Shown here: positions 8,597 to 17,941 of the stretch, one piece after another
How the letters are laid out: every line of letters starts with the position of its first letter
Position numbering within the stretch: the stretch's first letter is position 1
Assembly: GCF_003837865.1 (NCBI RefSeq)
Contig: NZ_RQIS01000016.1
Location: forward strand, 90,218-154,217
Reading direction: 5' to 3'
Length of the DNA stretch: 64,000 bases
Origin: Paraburkholderia dinghuensis
Lineage (GTDB): Bacteria > Pseudomonadota > Gammaproteobacteria > Burkholderiales > Burkholderiaceae
Notes under the pieces: generated by a model
What the model was told of the DNA's origin: nothing
Seen by the model: only the letters and a program-made list of their open reading frames with translations
Databases searched by the model: none
Made by a program: the position numbers and the translations under genes

Positions 8597-9358
8597 ATGT
8601 CACTCCAGTCGAAGAAGGAACAGGTGCAGTCGCTGCGCGACCACGGCTTCGTGGTGGTGCCGGGGCTCGTTTCGCCCGAGCGGTGCGAAGAACTCAAGCG
8701 CATCGGCGAGACGCAGTTGCATGAGGCCGCCGCGCCGATCGAATTCGAAGCCGATTTGCGCTATCCCGGCGCGCCGGAGTCGAAAGACGCTGCCGGCGGA
8801 CACACCGTGCGGCGTCTGCTTGACGCGTACTCGCGCCATGCGCGTTTTCGCGAGTGGGCGACCTCGCCGGAAATCGGCGGCTGGATGGAACTGTATTTCG
8901 GCGAAATGCCGGTGCTTTCGCGCGCGCATCACAACTGCATGATGACGAAGCATCCCGCCTACGGCAGCCTCACTGGCTGGCACCGCGATGCGCGCTACTG
9001 GTCGTTCGAACGCGACGATCTCATTTCCGTGTGGCTCGCGCTCGGGCCCGAGACGGTCGCGAACGGCGGGCTGACCTTCGTGCCCGGCTCGCACGAAGCG
9101 TCGTTCACGTCGGATCGTTTCGACGCGGCGAAATTCTTCCGCGCCGATCTGCCCGACAACCGGACGTGGATCGACCGTGCAGTGTCGCCGCCGCTCAAGA
9201 CCGGTGATGTCGTGTTCTTCCACTGCAACACGCTGCATTCGGCGGGGCGCAACGAGAGCGATCAGGTGAAGTTCTCGCTGGTGTTCACGTATCACGGCGC
9301 GAGCAACGTGCCGCTGCCGGGCACACGATCGGCAGGGATGCCGGAAGTGCCGTTCTGA
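8597..9358 (+). CDS. Phytanoyl-CoA dioxygenase (PhyH) family protein
   Basis: This is a non-heme Fe(II)/2-oxoglutarate-dependent oxygenase of the PhyH superfamily; members hydroxylate varied small molecules and the substrate here is unknown. The 253-aa protein has the iron-binding facial triad as H129 and D131 (GWHRDARYW) and a distal H214 (NTLHSAGRN), with R218 placed to bind 2-oxoglutarate. ATG 8597 is chosen over an upstream extension because GGAAG precedes it and the conserved N-terminus (DHGFVVVPGLVSPE) begins shortly after. It stands alone, with no partner enzyme nearby to hint at the pathway. Confidence 0.88.
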   Translation: MSLQSKKEQVQSLRDHGFVVVPGLVSPERCEELKRIGETQLHEAAAPIEFEADLRYPGAPESKDAAGGHTVRRLLDAYSRHARFREWATSPEIGGWMELYFGEMPVLSRAHHNCMMTKHPAYGSLTGWHRDARYWSFERDDLISVWLALGPETVANGGLTFVPGSHEASFTSDRFDAAKFFRADLPDNRTWIDRAVSPPLKTGDVVFFHCNTLHSAGRNESDQVKFSLVFTYHGASNVPLPGTRSAGMPEVPF

Positions 9359-9464
9359 ACGATGCGAATGGCGGGACGCTTTTGCGGTCCGTCGCATGCG
9401 TCTGCGGTAAAGCGCGGTGAACGGAGACCTGTGGAGCCGCGCCACGCACCGGCGTGCAACAGCG

Positions 9465-9671
9465 TCAGCGCCGCCGCCCTGAACTCGCGAGCCCCGTGAG
9501 GCCCGCGACAGTCGCCGCGAGGCCACCTACGATCAGCAGGATCGTGCGGTTGGTCGGCGCGCCGGTGAACAGCCGCGACATGTCATTCGCAAGCGAATGA
9601 AACGACTGGCCGCCGAAATACAGCAGCACGACGCCACATGCGATCAGCGCGAATGAAATCGCTTTGACCAT
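9465..9671 (-). CDS. DUF3185 family small membrane protein
   Basis: A 68-aa protein with two transmembrane helices, the first AISFALIACGVVLLYFGG and the second TILLIVGGLAATVAGLTGL. They flank a short loop with the DUF3185-type pattern of SRLFTGAPTN. ATG 9671 is preceded by AGAGGT and fits the family N-terminus, so the longer upstream frame is not used. Function is unknown; it should sit in the inner membrane. Confidence 0.8.
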   Translation of the reverse strand: MVKAISFALIACGVVLLYFGGQSFHSLANDMSRLFTGAPTNRTILLIVGGLAATVAGLTGLASSGRRR

Positions 9672-9872
9672 GAAATACCTCTCGGAGGGGACGGACGCCG
9701 CAGTGTAGGCGAGCGGCGACGTGGCGTCTATCGGGCAACAGCCCCTGAAATCCCGCATAGTGGGCGTCTGCACGGCACGGGCGGATTGGCTAACATGTCA
9801 GCCTTTGCTGCGCGCCCGTACGCGGCGCACTCTACCCGCGCAGTTCTCCTGTTTTCATCGAGGAATCAATCC

Positions 9873-10916
9873 ATGGCCTACGAAGCAGCATCCGAACGCT
9901 ATTCGGACATGCAATACCGTTTTTGCGGCAAGTCGGGACTCAAGCTGCCTGCGCTGTCACTCGGCCTGTGGCACAACTTCGGCGACACCACGCCGATCGC
10001 GACGCAGCGCGAGATCCTGCGCACTGCCTTCGATCTCGGGATCACGCACTTCGACCTCGCCAACAACTACGGCCCGCCGTATGGCAGCGCCGAAACCAAC
10101 TTCGGCCGGATCTTCCACGACGACTTCCGTCCGTACCGCGATGAACTGCTGATCTCGTCGAAGGCGGGCTGGGATATGTGGCCCGGCCCATACGGCCAGG
10201 GCGGTGGCTCGCGCAAGTACGTGCTTGCGAGCCTCGACCAGAGCCTGAAGCGCATGGGGCTCGACTACGTCGACATCTTCTACTCGCACCGTTTCGATGT
10301 GGAGACGCCGCTCGAAGAGACCGCGGGCGCACTCGCGAGCGCCGTGCAGCAGGGCAAGGCACTCTATGTCGGGATCTCGTCGTATTCGCCCGCGAAGACG
10401 CGCGAGATGGCGAAGCTGCTCGCCGAATACAAGGTTCCGCTGCTGATCCATCAGCCGTCGTACAACATGCTCAACCGATGGGTCGAGCAGGGCCTCCTCG
10501 ACACCCTCGACGACCTCGGCGTCGGCAGCATCGCTTTTACACCGCTTGCACAAGGACTCCTAACCAACAAGTATCTGAACGGCGTGCCGCAAGACGCGCG
10601 CGTGAATCGCCCCGGCGGCGGCTCGCTCATGAGCGGGCACCTGAGCGCCGCGAATATCGAACACGTGCGCAAGCTCGATGTCATCGCCCAGCGCCGCGGC
10701 CAGAGCCTCGCGCAGATGGCGATCGCGTGGACGCTGCGCGGCGCTCGCGTCACGTCGGCGCTGATCGGCGCGAGCCGTGCGGAACAGGTGCGCGAGAACG
10801 TCGCCGCGCTGAAGAATCTCGAATTCTCGAAAGAAGAACTCGACGAAATCGACCGCTATGCGACTGAAGGCGGCGTCAATCTTTGGGAGAAGCCGTCGAC
10901 GGATCAGCACATCTGA
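9873..10916 (+). CDS. gpr: Aldo/keto reductase, YghZ/Gpr type (L-glyceraldehyde 3-phosphate reductase)
   Basis: The 347-aa protein is close in sequence pattern to E. coli YghZ, an NADPH-dependent aldo-keto reductase that reduces L-glyceraldehyde 3-phosphate and methylglyoxal. Family signatures are MQYRFCGKSGLKLPALSLG at the start, the catalytic D61 and Y66 (FDLANNYG), K97 (SSKAG), H in IFYSHR, and the cofactor stretch SALIGASRAEQ near the C-terminus. ATG 9873 has AGGAA upstream. It is monocistronic, ending in an intrinsic terminator. A detoxification role is inferred from the family. Confidence 0.92.
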   Translation: MAYEAASERYSDMQYRFCGKSGLKLPALSLGLWHNFGDTTPIATQREILRTAFDLGITHFDLANNYGPPYGSAETNFGRIFHDDFRPYRDELLISSKAGWDMWPGPYGQGGGSRKYVLASLDQSLKRMGLDYVDIFYSHRFDVETPLEETAGALASAVQQGKALYVGISSYSPAKTREMAKLLAEYKVPLLIHQPSYNMLNRWVEQGLLDTLDDLGVGSIAFTPLAQGLLTNKYLNGVPQDARVNRPGGGSLMSGHLSAANIEHVRKLDVIAQRRGQSLAQMAIAWTLRGARVTSALIGASRAEQVRENVAALKNLEFSKEELDEIDRYATEGGVNLWEKPSTDQHI

Positions 10917-10962
10917 TCTGCGTTGCGGCGCTGCCGTTGCCCTGCGCCTCCCTGATTCACAG

Positions 10963-10995
10963 AGCCCTCTCGATTCCGGGAGGGCTTTTTCTTTT
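10963..10995 (+). terminator. Intrinsic terminator after the aldo-keto reductase gene
   Basis: A 7-bp stem, AGCCCTC at 10963-10969 with GAGGGCT at 10980-10986, is followed by a T-rich tail. Confidence 0.85.
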
Positions 10996-11134
10996 GGCGC
11001 GCTAAGCCCAAGCCGCGCATCGGCGATGCCAACGACACGGTCCACGCATCGGCCACGTCGATGCTGCTGGCATCGATGAAGCGCACTAGCACGCCGGGCC
11101 GCGTCGATCATCGGCAAGCGGCCGCCCGCAAGCA

Positions 11135-12595
11135 TCAGTCGCCCGCATGCAGCCGCCGGTGCAGCGGCCCGAGCGCGGTCGTGAGCACAGCGCAAGGAAG
11201 CAGGATCGCGACAAGCGCGAACATCGATGTCCTGAACGCATGCACGTAGTCCACGACACCGGGGTTCGCGCCCAGCGTCGAGAAAAACAGGCCGCCCAGC
11301 GTTGCCGCGCCGACGGCGGCGCCGATCTGCAGCGTCGCCGTGACCATGCCGGACGCGACACCCGCGCGCTCGGGTTCGACCTCGGCGAGCACGATCCGGA
11401 CGACGGACGGCAGGACGAGGCCCTGGCCCATGCCGATCGTCGCGAGCCCCACGTAGAAGCCCGGTCCGGGCGTGCTGGCGCTGGCCAGTGCGCCGGCCGT
11501 CGCGACCCCGATCGCCAGCAACGCGAAACCGAGCGTCAGCACGCGGTAGCCGCCGAACCGGTAGACGAGACGCGGCATCAAAAGCGGGCTCGTGATGAAA
11601 CCGAGGCCGAACGGCATGATCGCAAGTCCCGACGCGAGCGGCGTCCAATGCAGGCCGCTCTGCAGATAGATGCCGTAGGTCAGGAAGAACGCGCTCATCA
11701 TGTAGAACAGGAATGCCAAAGCAAGGCCGAGTGCGATGACCGGATTCCGAAACAGGCGCACGTCGAGGAGCGGATCGTTTCCGTCCACGAGCCTGCGCCA
11801 CTCGACCCGGACCAGCCAATACAGCATCGGGAGCGAACCTGCGAGGCAGGCGAGCATCCAGAGCGGCCAACCGGCCTCGGGTCCGCGCGTCAGCGGATAG
11901 ACGAGCATCAGCAGGAAAAGCGAAAGCAGGATCGACCCGGGCACATCGATGCGCTTGCCGCGCGGCGGCCGGTTTTCCGGAATGAAACGCCAACTGCCCA
12001 GCAGCGCCAGCACACCGATCGGCAGATTGACGAGGAAGATCGAACGCCAGCCGAGCCCGAACGGATGAAGGCTGATCAGCGCGCCGCCGCCGAGCTGGCC
12101 GATGACCGCCGCGAGCCCGAAGACGAAGCCGTAAAAGCCCATGACGCGCACCTGCTCGTGCGGCGTGAAAACGCTTCGGATCGTGGCGAGCACCTGCGGT
12201 CCCAGAATCGCGGCGAACAGACCCTGCAGAAGACGCCCGGCGACGAGTTCCGCGCCGCTGCCGGCGAGGCCACACAGCGTGGACGCCACCACAAAACCTG
12301 CCATCCCGATCATGAAGAGGCGCTTTCGGCCGTAGAGGTCGCCGAGCCGGCCACCCGTGATTTGCGCGACGGCGTTCGCGCATGCGTAGGCCGAGACGAC
12401 CAGTTGCAGTTCGGAGGCCTGGGCGCCCAGGCCGTCGCGGATGGCCGGCAGGGCAAGGTTCACGATGAAGTAGTCGAGCGGCGGCAGTATCGCGCCAACC
12501 AGCAGGACGACCAGCGCCCAGCCGTGATGGCTGCGTGCGGTTTCCGCTGGCGCGTAGCGTGCCGGGGTGCGTGCAGCGAGCGTGTTGTCGGACAT
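11135..12595 (-). CDS. DHA2-type MFS drug exporter
   Basis: This is a proton-driven inner-membrane exporter of the EmrB/QacA (DHA2) class with a predicted 14 helices. ATG 12595 has GGAGAG upstream and begins MSDNTLAARTP, so the longer frame is rejected. Visible signatures are the helix-1 motif LPPLDYFIVNLALPAI, the loop motif GGRLGDLYGRKRLF, and motif C-like glycines in helix 5. It is 486 aa. The gene is divergent from a LysR regulator, with a palindrome between them, so the regulator probably controls it. Substrate is unknown; a toxic organic compound or antibiotic is the usual case. Confidence 0.9.
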   Translation of the reverse strand: MSDNTLAARTPARYAPAETARSHHGWALVVLLVGAILPPLDYFIVNLALPAIRDGLGAQASELQLVVSAYACANAVAQITGGRLGDLYGRKRLFMIGMAGFVVASTLCGLAGSGAELVAGRLLQGLFAAILGPQVLATIRSVFTPHEQVRVMGFYGFVFGLAAVIGQLGGGALISLHPFGLGWRSIFLVNLPIGVLALLGSWRFIPENRPPRGKRIDVPGSILLSLFLLMLVYPLTRGPEAGWPLWMLACLAGSLPMLYWLVRVEWRRLVDGNDPLLDVRLFRNPVIALGLALAFLFYMMSAFFLTYGIYLQSGLHWTPLASGLAIMPFGLGFITSPLLMPRLVYRFGGYRVLTLGFALLAIGVATAGALASASTPGPGFYVGLATIGMGQGLVLPSVVRIVLAEVEPERAGVASGMVTATLQIGAAVGAATLGGLFFSTLGANPGVVDYVHAFRTSMFALVAILLPCAVLTTALGPLHRRLHAGD

Positions 12596-12729
12596 GAAGA
12601 GACTCTCCAGGACAGGGCGCGGAGTGCGCCATCCCGGCTGCCTGCTCCCTGCGGGGCGTGCAGCCGGCATGATCGAGTCGAAAGTGTCTCCCCCGCGTAT
12701 CGTCCTGAAAAGCGGGAATTGGTGGTAGT

Positions 12730-12752
12730 ATCCATCGAGTTATCCGATGGAT
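12730..12752. promoter_or_regulatory. Palindromic operator between the DHA2 exporter and the LysR gene
   Basis: ATCCATCG (12730-12737) and CGATGGAT (12745-12752) form a perfect 8-bp inverted repeat with a 7-bp spacer. It ends 10 bp before the LysR start codon, where autorepression by a LysR-type protein would act, and lies 135 bp from the exporter start. Confidence 0.65.
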
Positions 12753-12762
12753 GGGGGAGGCA

Positions 12763-13635
12763 ATGCGTGGTTTCGATCTTGACCAGTTGAGGACCTTCGC
12801 CGCGGTGGCGCAGGCGGGCAGCCTGTCCGCGGCCGCGCCGCTCCTGCACTTGTCGCAGTCGACGGTGAGCGAGCAGGTGCGCAAGCTGGAGACGCGTGCG
12901 GGCGTGCCGTTGTTCGTGCGCAGCAAGCGCGGCGTCGAGCCCACGCCTGCGGGCTCGCGGCTGCTGGACCACGCGCGACGCATCGTGGCGCTCAATGAAG
13001 CCGCATTCGACGAACTACGCGGGCAGGCGATCAAGGGCGAATTGCGCGTCGCGATCACCGATTATTTCCGCACCAACGAGGTGGCGGGCATGCTGGTGCG
13101 GCTGCGTGAGTGTTATCCGCAGTTGAGCTTGCATGTCAGCACGATGAAGAGCGCCGAAATCGAACTCGCGCAGGCGAAAGGGCAGATCGATATCGGGGTG
13201 GTCATGAATATGTCGACTGGCCCGTTCAGGCCCGCTGCCGCCGATACGCGCTGGATGCTGCGCCGGGAGCCGATCTACTGGGTCGCGTCGCCGTCGCTTG
13301 CGGAGCAGTTGCCCGATCCGTTGCCGCTTGTTCTGCTGCCGGGCGACTGCATGATGCATCAGGTCGCGGTGCGGTCCCTCGAAGAAAGCGGCATGTCCTA
13401 TGAGCTGGTGCACAGTGCGTCCGGCGTCGCGGGACTGCAATCGATGCTCGCAGCCGGGCTGGGCGTGGGCTGCCTGTGCGCGTCGGCGATCGGGGACGGT
13501 CTCGTGCGGCTGGGTCCGAAACATCGATTGCCGGTGTTGCCGGAAGCGGTGTTTTCGCTGACGCCGCCGTTGTCGGGTGAGTCGGAAACGGTGGCGCAGG
13601 CAAGGGAAGCGTTGGGAAGACAGTTGTTGATGTGA
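12763..13635 (+). CDS. LysR-family transcriptional regulator
   Basis: The N-terminal 60 residues form the LysR winged helix (FDLDQLRTFAAVAQAGSLSA, then QSTVSEQVRKLE), followed by a periplasmic-binding-protein-like effector domain. The start is ATG 12763 because GGGAGG lies 5 nt upstream; an in-frame ATG at 12751 has no such site. The protein is 290 aa, normal for the family. It is divergent from the DHA2 exporter, the classic arrangement for a regulator of that exporter. The effector is unknown. Confidence 0.92.
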   Translation: MRGFDLDQLRTFAAVAQAGSLSAAAPLLHLSQSTVSEQVRKLETRAGVPLFVRSKRGVEPTPAGSRLLDHARRIVALNEAAFDELRGQAIKGELRVAITDYFRTNEVAGMLVRLRECYPQLSLHVSTMKSAEIELAQAKGQIDIGVVMNMSTGPFRPAAADTRWMLRREPIYWVASPSLAEQLPDPLPLVLLPGDCMMHQVAVRSLEESGMSYELVHSASGVAGLQSMLAAGLGVGCLCASAIGDGLVRLGPKHRLPVLPEAVFSLTPPLSGESETVAQAREALGRQLLM

Positions 13636-13813
13636 GGGGGTGTTGCGCGCTGTGCGGGTGACTGTGGGTGCTGAGTGGTGCTTTATCGTGGGACCAGGGG
13701 CGGTGGTCGTCGGCTTGCTGCCGCTGTTCGACCTGGCGTGCCACCGGCAGCGGCTTCATGCGTACAACGGCCCTTCAATGGGTCAGACTGGCTGGAATGC
13801 ATCGATGCTTAAG

Positions 13814-15031
13814 TCATCTTGCACCGTAGAAATGACGGTACTGCCACGCGGCCTGCCTCGTCACCTCGTCGTCGGGCCACGGACCGGTTCCAAATCTGCC
13901 TAACGAAAGCGGCGCCAGATCAATCGGAGGCGCACCGTCAATGATCCACGCAGCAAGCGCTTCCCCCAGTGCCGGCGCAATGGACAGTCCAGCGACATTG
14001 CAGCCACTCGCGAAGTAAAACCCCCGAATTGCAGGCGTCGGACCGACGATGTGCTGGCCATCGGCCGTCATCGTTGGGAGCCCGCCACGATGCTCGCGAA
14101 TGCCTGCCTTCAGAAGGATCGGCAACTGGGCCTCGACGTCCCGAGCGTATTGCCAGAGAACCTTGGCATCGAGCGACAGATCCTTGATGTCGAAGTTGGC
14201 CTCGAAGTCATTCATGTCGAAGAATCGCGGATTTTCCTCGTAGACGCCCCACAGAAGTCCCCCGTCACAAGGCCTCATATACACCGCAGCATCCATGATT
14301 CTGACCATCGGCAATTCGGCGCGGGCATCGGGAACTGGCTCGGTGACGAACAATTGCTGCGCTGTTGTAACAAGAGGAACCCGAACTCCGCTGGCTTCGG
14401 CTACTTGTCGCGTCCAGGCGCCGGCTGCATCGACGACGATAGGGGCTCCTATGTGGCCGCGCGTCGTGTCGACCCCGCTCACCTCGCCGTCCGCAATCAG
14501 GACGCGCGTAACCGCAGTGTTCGGCAGTAACACTGCACCGTTTGCCTGCGCGGCACGAGCGAAGCCGACGGCCAGTTGAGCAGGATTGAAATACATGTCG
14601 TCGCCGATGCGTATCACACCAACGACCCCCGTCGTTTGAAGAAACGGGTTGAGCCGGTGGGCCGCGTCAAGGGAGATTTCCTCCACGTCCAGGTCGTGGC
14701 GCCGGCCGCGCAGGATGTCTTCCTGAATGACCTCGGCGTCCACTGGTCGCCGCGCGACCTTCAGGCTGCCCGACTGTACCCAGTCCAGAGGCTGACCGGT
14801 GTCCGCAGAGAATTGCCTGACCCTGGCAGCCGCCAACTTGATCAGGTCGATCATCAAGTCGCTCTTGCGCAGGCAACTGACCATGCCAGCCGCTCGCGGA
14901 GAGGTTTGTGAGCCGATTTCGAGCCGCTCGAGCAGCGTGACCCGATGGGTGCCGCGCTTTGCCAGGTAGTAGGCCGTCGCCGCTCCAAGGCCGCCAGAGC
15001 CAATGACGATCACATCGGCGGATTCATCCAT
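13814..15031 (-). CDS. FAD-dependent amine/amino-acid oxidoreductase (DAO family)
   Basis: A 405-aa flavoprotein of the DAO/glycine-oxidase/sarcosine-oxidase-beta family. The dinucleotide-binding motif GSGGLGAATAYYLAKRG lies near the N-terminus, VDAAGAWTRQVAE in the middle and the C-terminal FAD-contact motif GFYFASGCNVAGLSIAPALGE. ATG 15031 has GGGAG upstream. Its third positions look less GC-biased than those of its neighbours and it has no partner genes, which suggests acquisition by transfer. The substrate is probably a secondary or D-amino acid, inferred from family only. Confidence 0.85.
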   Translation of the reverse strand: MDESADVIVIGSGGLGAATAYYLAKRGTHRVTLLERLEIGSQTSPRAAGMVSCLRKSDLMIDLIKLAAARVRQFSADTGQPLDWVQSGSLKVARRPVDAEVIQEDILRGRRHDLDVEEISLDAAHRLNPFLQTTGVVGVIRIGDDMYFNPAQLAVGFARAAQANGAVLLPNTAVTRVLIADGEVSGVDTTRGHIGAPIVVDAAGAWTRQVAEASGVRVPLVTTAQQLFVTEPVPDARAELPMVRIMDAAVYMRPCDGGLLWGVYEENPRFFDMNDFEANFDIKDLSLDAKVLWQYARDVEAQLPILLKAGIREHRGGLPTMTADGQHIVGPTPAIRGFYFASGCNVAGLSIAPALGEALAAWIIDGAPPIDLAPLSLGRFGTGPWPDDEVTRQAAWQYRHFYGAR

Positions 15032-15741
15032 CGCTGCGTCTCCCGGTCTATCACGCGGCGCGATCCGTCAAGCTAACGGCGCTTGAACCATGGTATGCGT
15101 CGAAACAAACAATACAGCGCCCGCGAGCTAACGGACGGCCGTTTGCTGGGCGGAGCTGAAGTTTGAACGTCCGGGCGACGGTGCGTGCGAAAGACGCTTC
15201 GTGGCCGAATGCTGAGGTTTATCGTCGCTCGATATACTTCGCGCCAGATTCAACCGTCGAACTTCCGTAGCGGACTCGAAACGATCAGCCAGTTCTCCCG
15301 CCGCCTTTCCCCCACGCTTCCTGGCGCTGTCACGCAGCACTGCTAACGTCGCGACAGTCCTGGAAACGAGAAGCACCGAGCTGCTGGCGGCAATGTTTGC
15401 GCGCGGCCTGTGGCTCTCGATAGCCGACAACCTGCCGCACTATCGCGTCGCGCTCGACGAACCGGGACGCGCACGCGATCTGCGCGTGCCGCGCGTTATC
15501 GGCGTCATGCTGATGAATCATCACCTGCATCCGACGATGCCGTGGACCACGTTGCCGCAACTCGCGCGCGATCGGGGCGAAGCGGCGAGTCAGCGTCCCG
15601 CGTATTTTCGTGCGGCGCTGAGGCAGTTGTGCGGGCTGCAACCGAGGAACCGGATGCATTGAAGTTGAAGCGCGGCACCCGCGCGGTGGCCTTCGCGCGG
15701 CGTCGCGGGCAGTGACCAGTCCGCAGTTGCCGGTTTGTTCG
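15032..15741. other. Mostly gene-free interval
   Basis: Apart from the possible remnant at 15393-15662, I see no supported gene, RNA or repeat in these 710 bp. The part near 15061-15130 holds the likely promoter of the FAD oxidoreductase and a short direct repeat AGCTAACGG. Confidence 0.4.
15393..15662 (+). CDS. Possible gene remnant or small hypothetical protein
   Basis: The 89-aa frame (MFARGLWLSIADNLPHYRVA to the stop) shows strongly GC-biased third positions, as real genes here do. The same frame is open back to a stop at 15213 without a good start codon or ribosome site. That pattern fits the 3' part of a decayed gene. I do not recognise a family. It lies between the probably acquired FAD oxidoreductase and a small membrane protein. 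Confidence 0.3.
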   Translation: MFARGLWLSIADNLPHYRVALDEPGRARDLRVPRVIGVMLMNHHLHPTMPWTTLPQLARDRGEAASQRPAYFRAALRQLCGLQPRNRMH

Positions 15742-15930
15742 CTACGTCATCAACACGGGCAACGTTTCGACGAGCGCCACCGCCACCAGCGCACCGATCA
15801 ACGCACCGATTACGCGCAGCGTGTTGTGCCGGAACTCGGTCGCACAAGGGAGCGCGCCAAGAAAGAGCGCACCCGCGAGGGCCATCGGGATGATCATCAC
15901 GAAATCGCCAATCGTGAAATAACCTTCCAT
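15742..15930 (-). CDS. Small two-helix membrane protein
   Basis: A 62-aa protein starting MEGYFTIGDFVMIIPMALAG. ATG 15930 is fixed by AAGGAG 6 nt upstream. Two hydrophobic helices are evident: FVMIIPMALAGALFLGALP, then VIGALIGALVAVALVETLP, with a short charged loop (TEFRHNTLR) between them. I do not recognise a family. It is likely an inner-membrane protein; nothing nearby suggests a role. Confidence 0.7.
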   Translation of the reverse strand: MEGYFTIGDFVMIIPMALAGALFLGALPCATEFRHNTLRVIGALIGALVAVALVETLPVLMT

Positions 15931-16189
15931 GCTCGTCTCCTTATCGGGTCGGCGGCGGAAACGCACGGCTATTGTCGTGTCGACGTCGTGACGGCTTCCG
16001 GCCTTTTCCGAGTATAGGTGAGCGTTGCAAACGTGGCGGCCGGTCTGCACGCGGCGCCGGCGGCTTCACTGTGCGGCGCGGCACGCCTGGCGCGGCGCGG
16101 CCGCTGGCACGGTCCACTCAGAGCGGCATATGCGCGCAGATTGTCGGCATTACGTAAACTTTCGTTTTGGGCACGCTGGAAGCGGATTT

Positions 16190-17440
16190 TTAGGCCGTGC
16201 CAGCACGCTCGCGCGTGCGTAGCTTCCACGCGAGTACAAGACCGACGATCAGCAGGGCCGCAACGAGGCCCGCGACGCCGCCCCAACCGCCGGCCGCCCA
16301 GAAGTGCCCACCGATCGAGCCCATGATGCTCGATCCGAGGTAGTACGCGAGCAAGTAGAGAGCTGCGGCCTGGCCCTTGCCTTCGCGTGCGAGACGGCCG
16401 ACCCAGCCGCTGGCGACGGCATGGCCCGCGAAGAAGCCGATCGTGAGGCAGCCGATGCCGGCGGCGATCATCCAGAGCGACGGGAACAGCGTGAGTGCGA
16501 CCCCGGCGAGCATCGTCGCGAGGCTGGCGATGAGGACGCGCCCGCGCCCGAAGGTGTCGGCCATGCGGCCCGACCATGGCGAGGCGATCACGCCGGTCAG
16601 ATAGACGATGAAGATCGCGCCGATGGCGGACTGGCTCAGGTTGTACGGCGGCGCGATGAGCCGATAGCCGATGTAGTTGTAGAGCGTGACGAAGCTGCCC
16701 ATCAGCACGAAGCCCATCGAGAACAGCATGGGCAAGCCGGGTCGCCCGAAATGCTTCAGGAGTGCCGCGCGATGATGCGCGAAGCCGAGTCCCTTCTTCG
16801 GCACGAAGTGGCGCGAGGGTGGCAGAAGCGCGCGAAACGCGAGCATCGAACCGATGCCGAGCGCGCCGATCACGGCCATCGCCACGCGCCAGCCGAACAG
16901 GTCGGTGAGGACGCCTGTGATGACGCGTCCCGCCATGCCGCCGATGGCCGTGCCGCCGACGTACAGCCCCATCGCCATGCCGAGGCCATCGGGATGCATT
17001 TCCTCGGCGAGCCAGGCCATGGCGACGGCGGGCACGCCGCCGAGCGCCAGGCCGACGAGCGTGCGCAGCAGCAGCAATTCATGCCACTGCGGGACGAATG
17101 CGGTGGCGAGCGTGAGCAGCGAGGACGCCGTGAGCGACGCGGTCATCATCGTGCGGCGGCTCAAGCCTTCGGAGACGAAACCCGCGACGAATACCGCACC
17201 GGCGAGCGCGGCAGTGGTGAGCGAGAGCGAGAGACTGCTTTGCGCGGGGCTTACGCCGAATGCCTGCGAGAACGCAGGAAGAAGCGGTTGGACACAGTAG
17301 AGCAGCGAGAACGTCGCATAGCCGGCGAAGAGCAGGGCGAGACACGCGCGCCAGTAAGCGCGCGAGCCGCGTTCGAGGTAGGGCTCGCTCGGCTGCGAAC
17401 GCGTCGCGGTAGTGCGAGCGGCGCCCGGTGAAACGCTCAC
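16190..17440 (-). CDS. MFS transporter, YnfM-like
   Basis: A 12-helix inner-membrane major-facilitator protein of 416 aa resembling the YnfM group of putative exporters. The start codon is GTG 17440, with AAGGAG 8 nt upstream (MSVSPGAART). Characteristic parts are the first helix region YATFSLLYCVQPLLPAFS, the loop LSRRTMMTASLTASS, and the C-terminal half opening LPMLFSMGFVLMGSFVTLYN. It has no regulator beside it. Substrate is unknown; an arabinose-like or drug efflux role is only a family guess. Confidence 0.87.
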   Translation of the reverse strand: MSVSPGAARTTATRSQPSEPYLERGSRAYWRACLALLFAGYATFSLLYCVQPLLPAFSQAFGVSPAQSSLSLSLTTAALAGAVFVAGFVSEGLSRRTMMTASLTASSLLTLATAFVPQWHELLLLRTLVGLALGGVPAVAMAWLAEEMHPDGLGMAMGLYVGGTAIGGMAGRVITGVLTDLFGWRVAMAVIGALGIGSMLAFRALLPPSRHFVPKKGLGFAHHRAALLKHFGRPGLPMLFSMGFVLMGSFVTLYNYIGYRLIAPPYNLSQSAIGAIFIVYLTGVIASPWSGRMADTFGRGRVLIASLATMLAGVALTLFPSLWMIAAGIGCLTIGFFAGHAVASGWVGRLAREGKGQAAALYLLAYYLGSSIMGSIGGHFWAAGGWGGVAGLVAALLIVGLVLAWKLRTRERAGTA

Positions 17441-17941
17441 GACTGGATCTCCTTGCAGACTACAAAGTACGAAGCCGCAACGATACGCCTGTTGTGCGAA
17501 TCACGTTGGCGAGGTTGCAGCGGTTGGCGCTTCTCATGCAGGAGAAAGCTGAGTGAGCGTCAGTCCTCGCGTCGCTGATGTAGGTGTCTGCGGGGTCCAA
17601 TTAATTTTGACATGTCGGGCTACGCGTCAGGGCAATGTGCAAATTGATATGCCGTCGACGGCCTTTCCGGACCCGAGTTGATATTGACGGAAACGGTTGA
17701 CTGAACGCGAAGGTGCTTCGTGGTCGAATTCGTACATCACCATTTATCGAGTCCACATTACTGAGCGCGGGTTTTTAAGAAAATCCCGGTCGAAATGTCA
17801 ATTAATTTGAAATGCATAACATCCATGATGCTGTCGAACAAACGGCAACGCATCGGCTTGAATTTCTCCAGATGCCGAATGTAGGATGACGCGAATCAAC
17901 TGAATCCTTGCAGCGGGGAACCACCCTGCAAGACGAGCATC
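17441..17941. other. AT-rich intergenic region with imperfect inverted repeats
   Basis: The 501 bp before the LuxR-type gene hold no gene. AATTAATTTTGACATGTCG at 17599-17617 recurs in inverted, two-base-shorter form (CGAAATGTCAATTAATTT) at 17791-17808, so the copies bound about 210 bp. This could be a small transposon remnant or regulatory DNA. No perfect lux box is visible. Confidence 0.45.

Noticed and set aside
11147..12790. A 547-codon open frame opposite the DHA2 exporter
   Set aside because: Antisense shadow with extreme Arg/Glu/His content; the exporter on the minus strand is clearly real.
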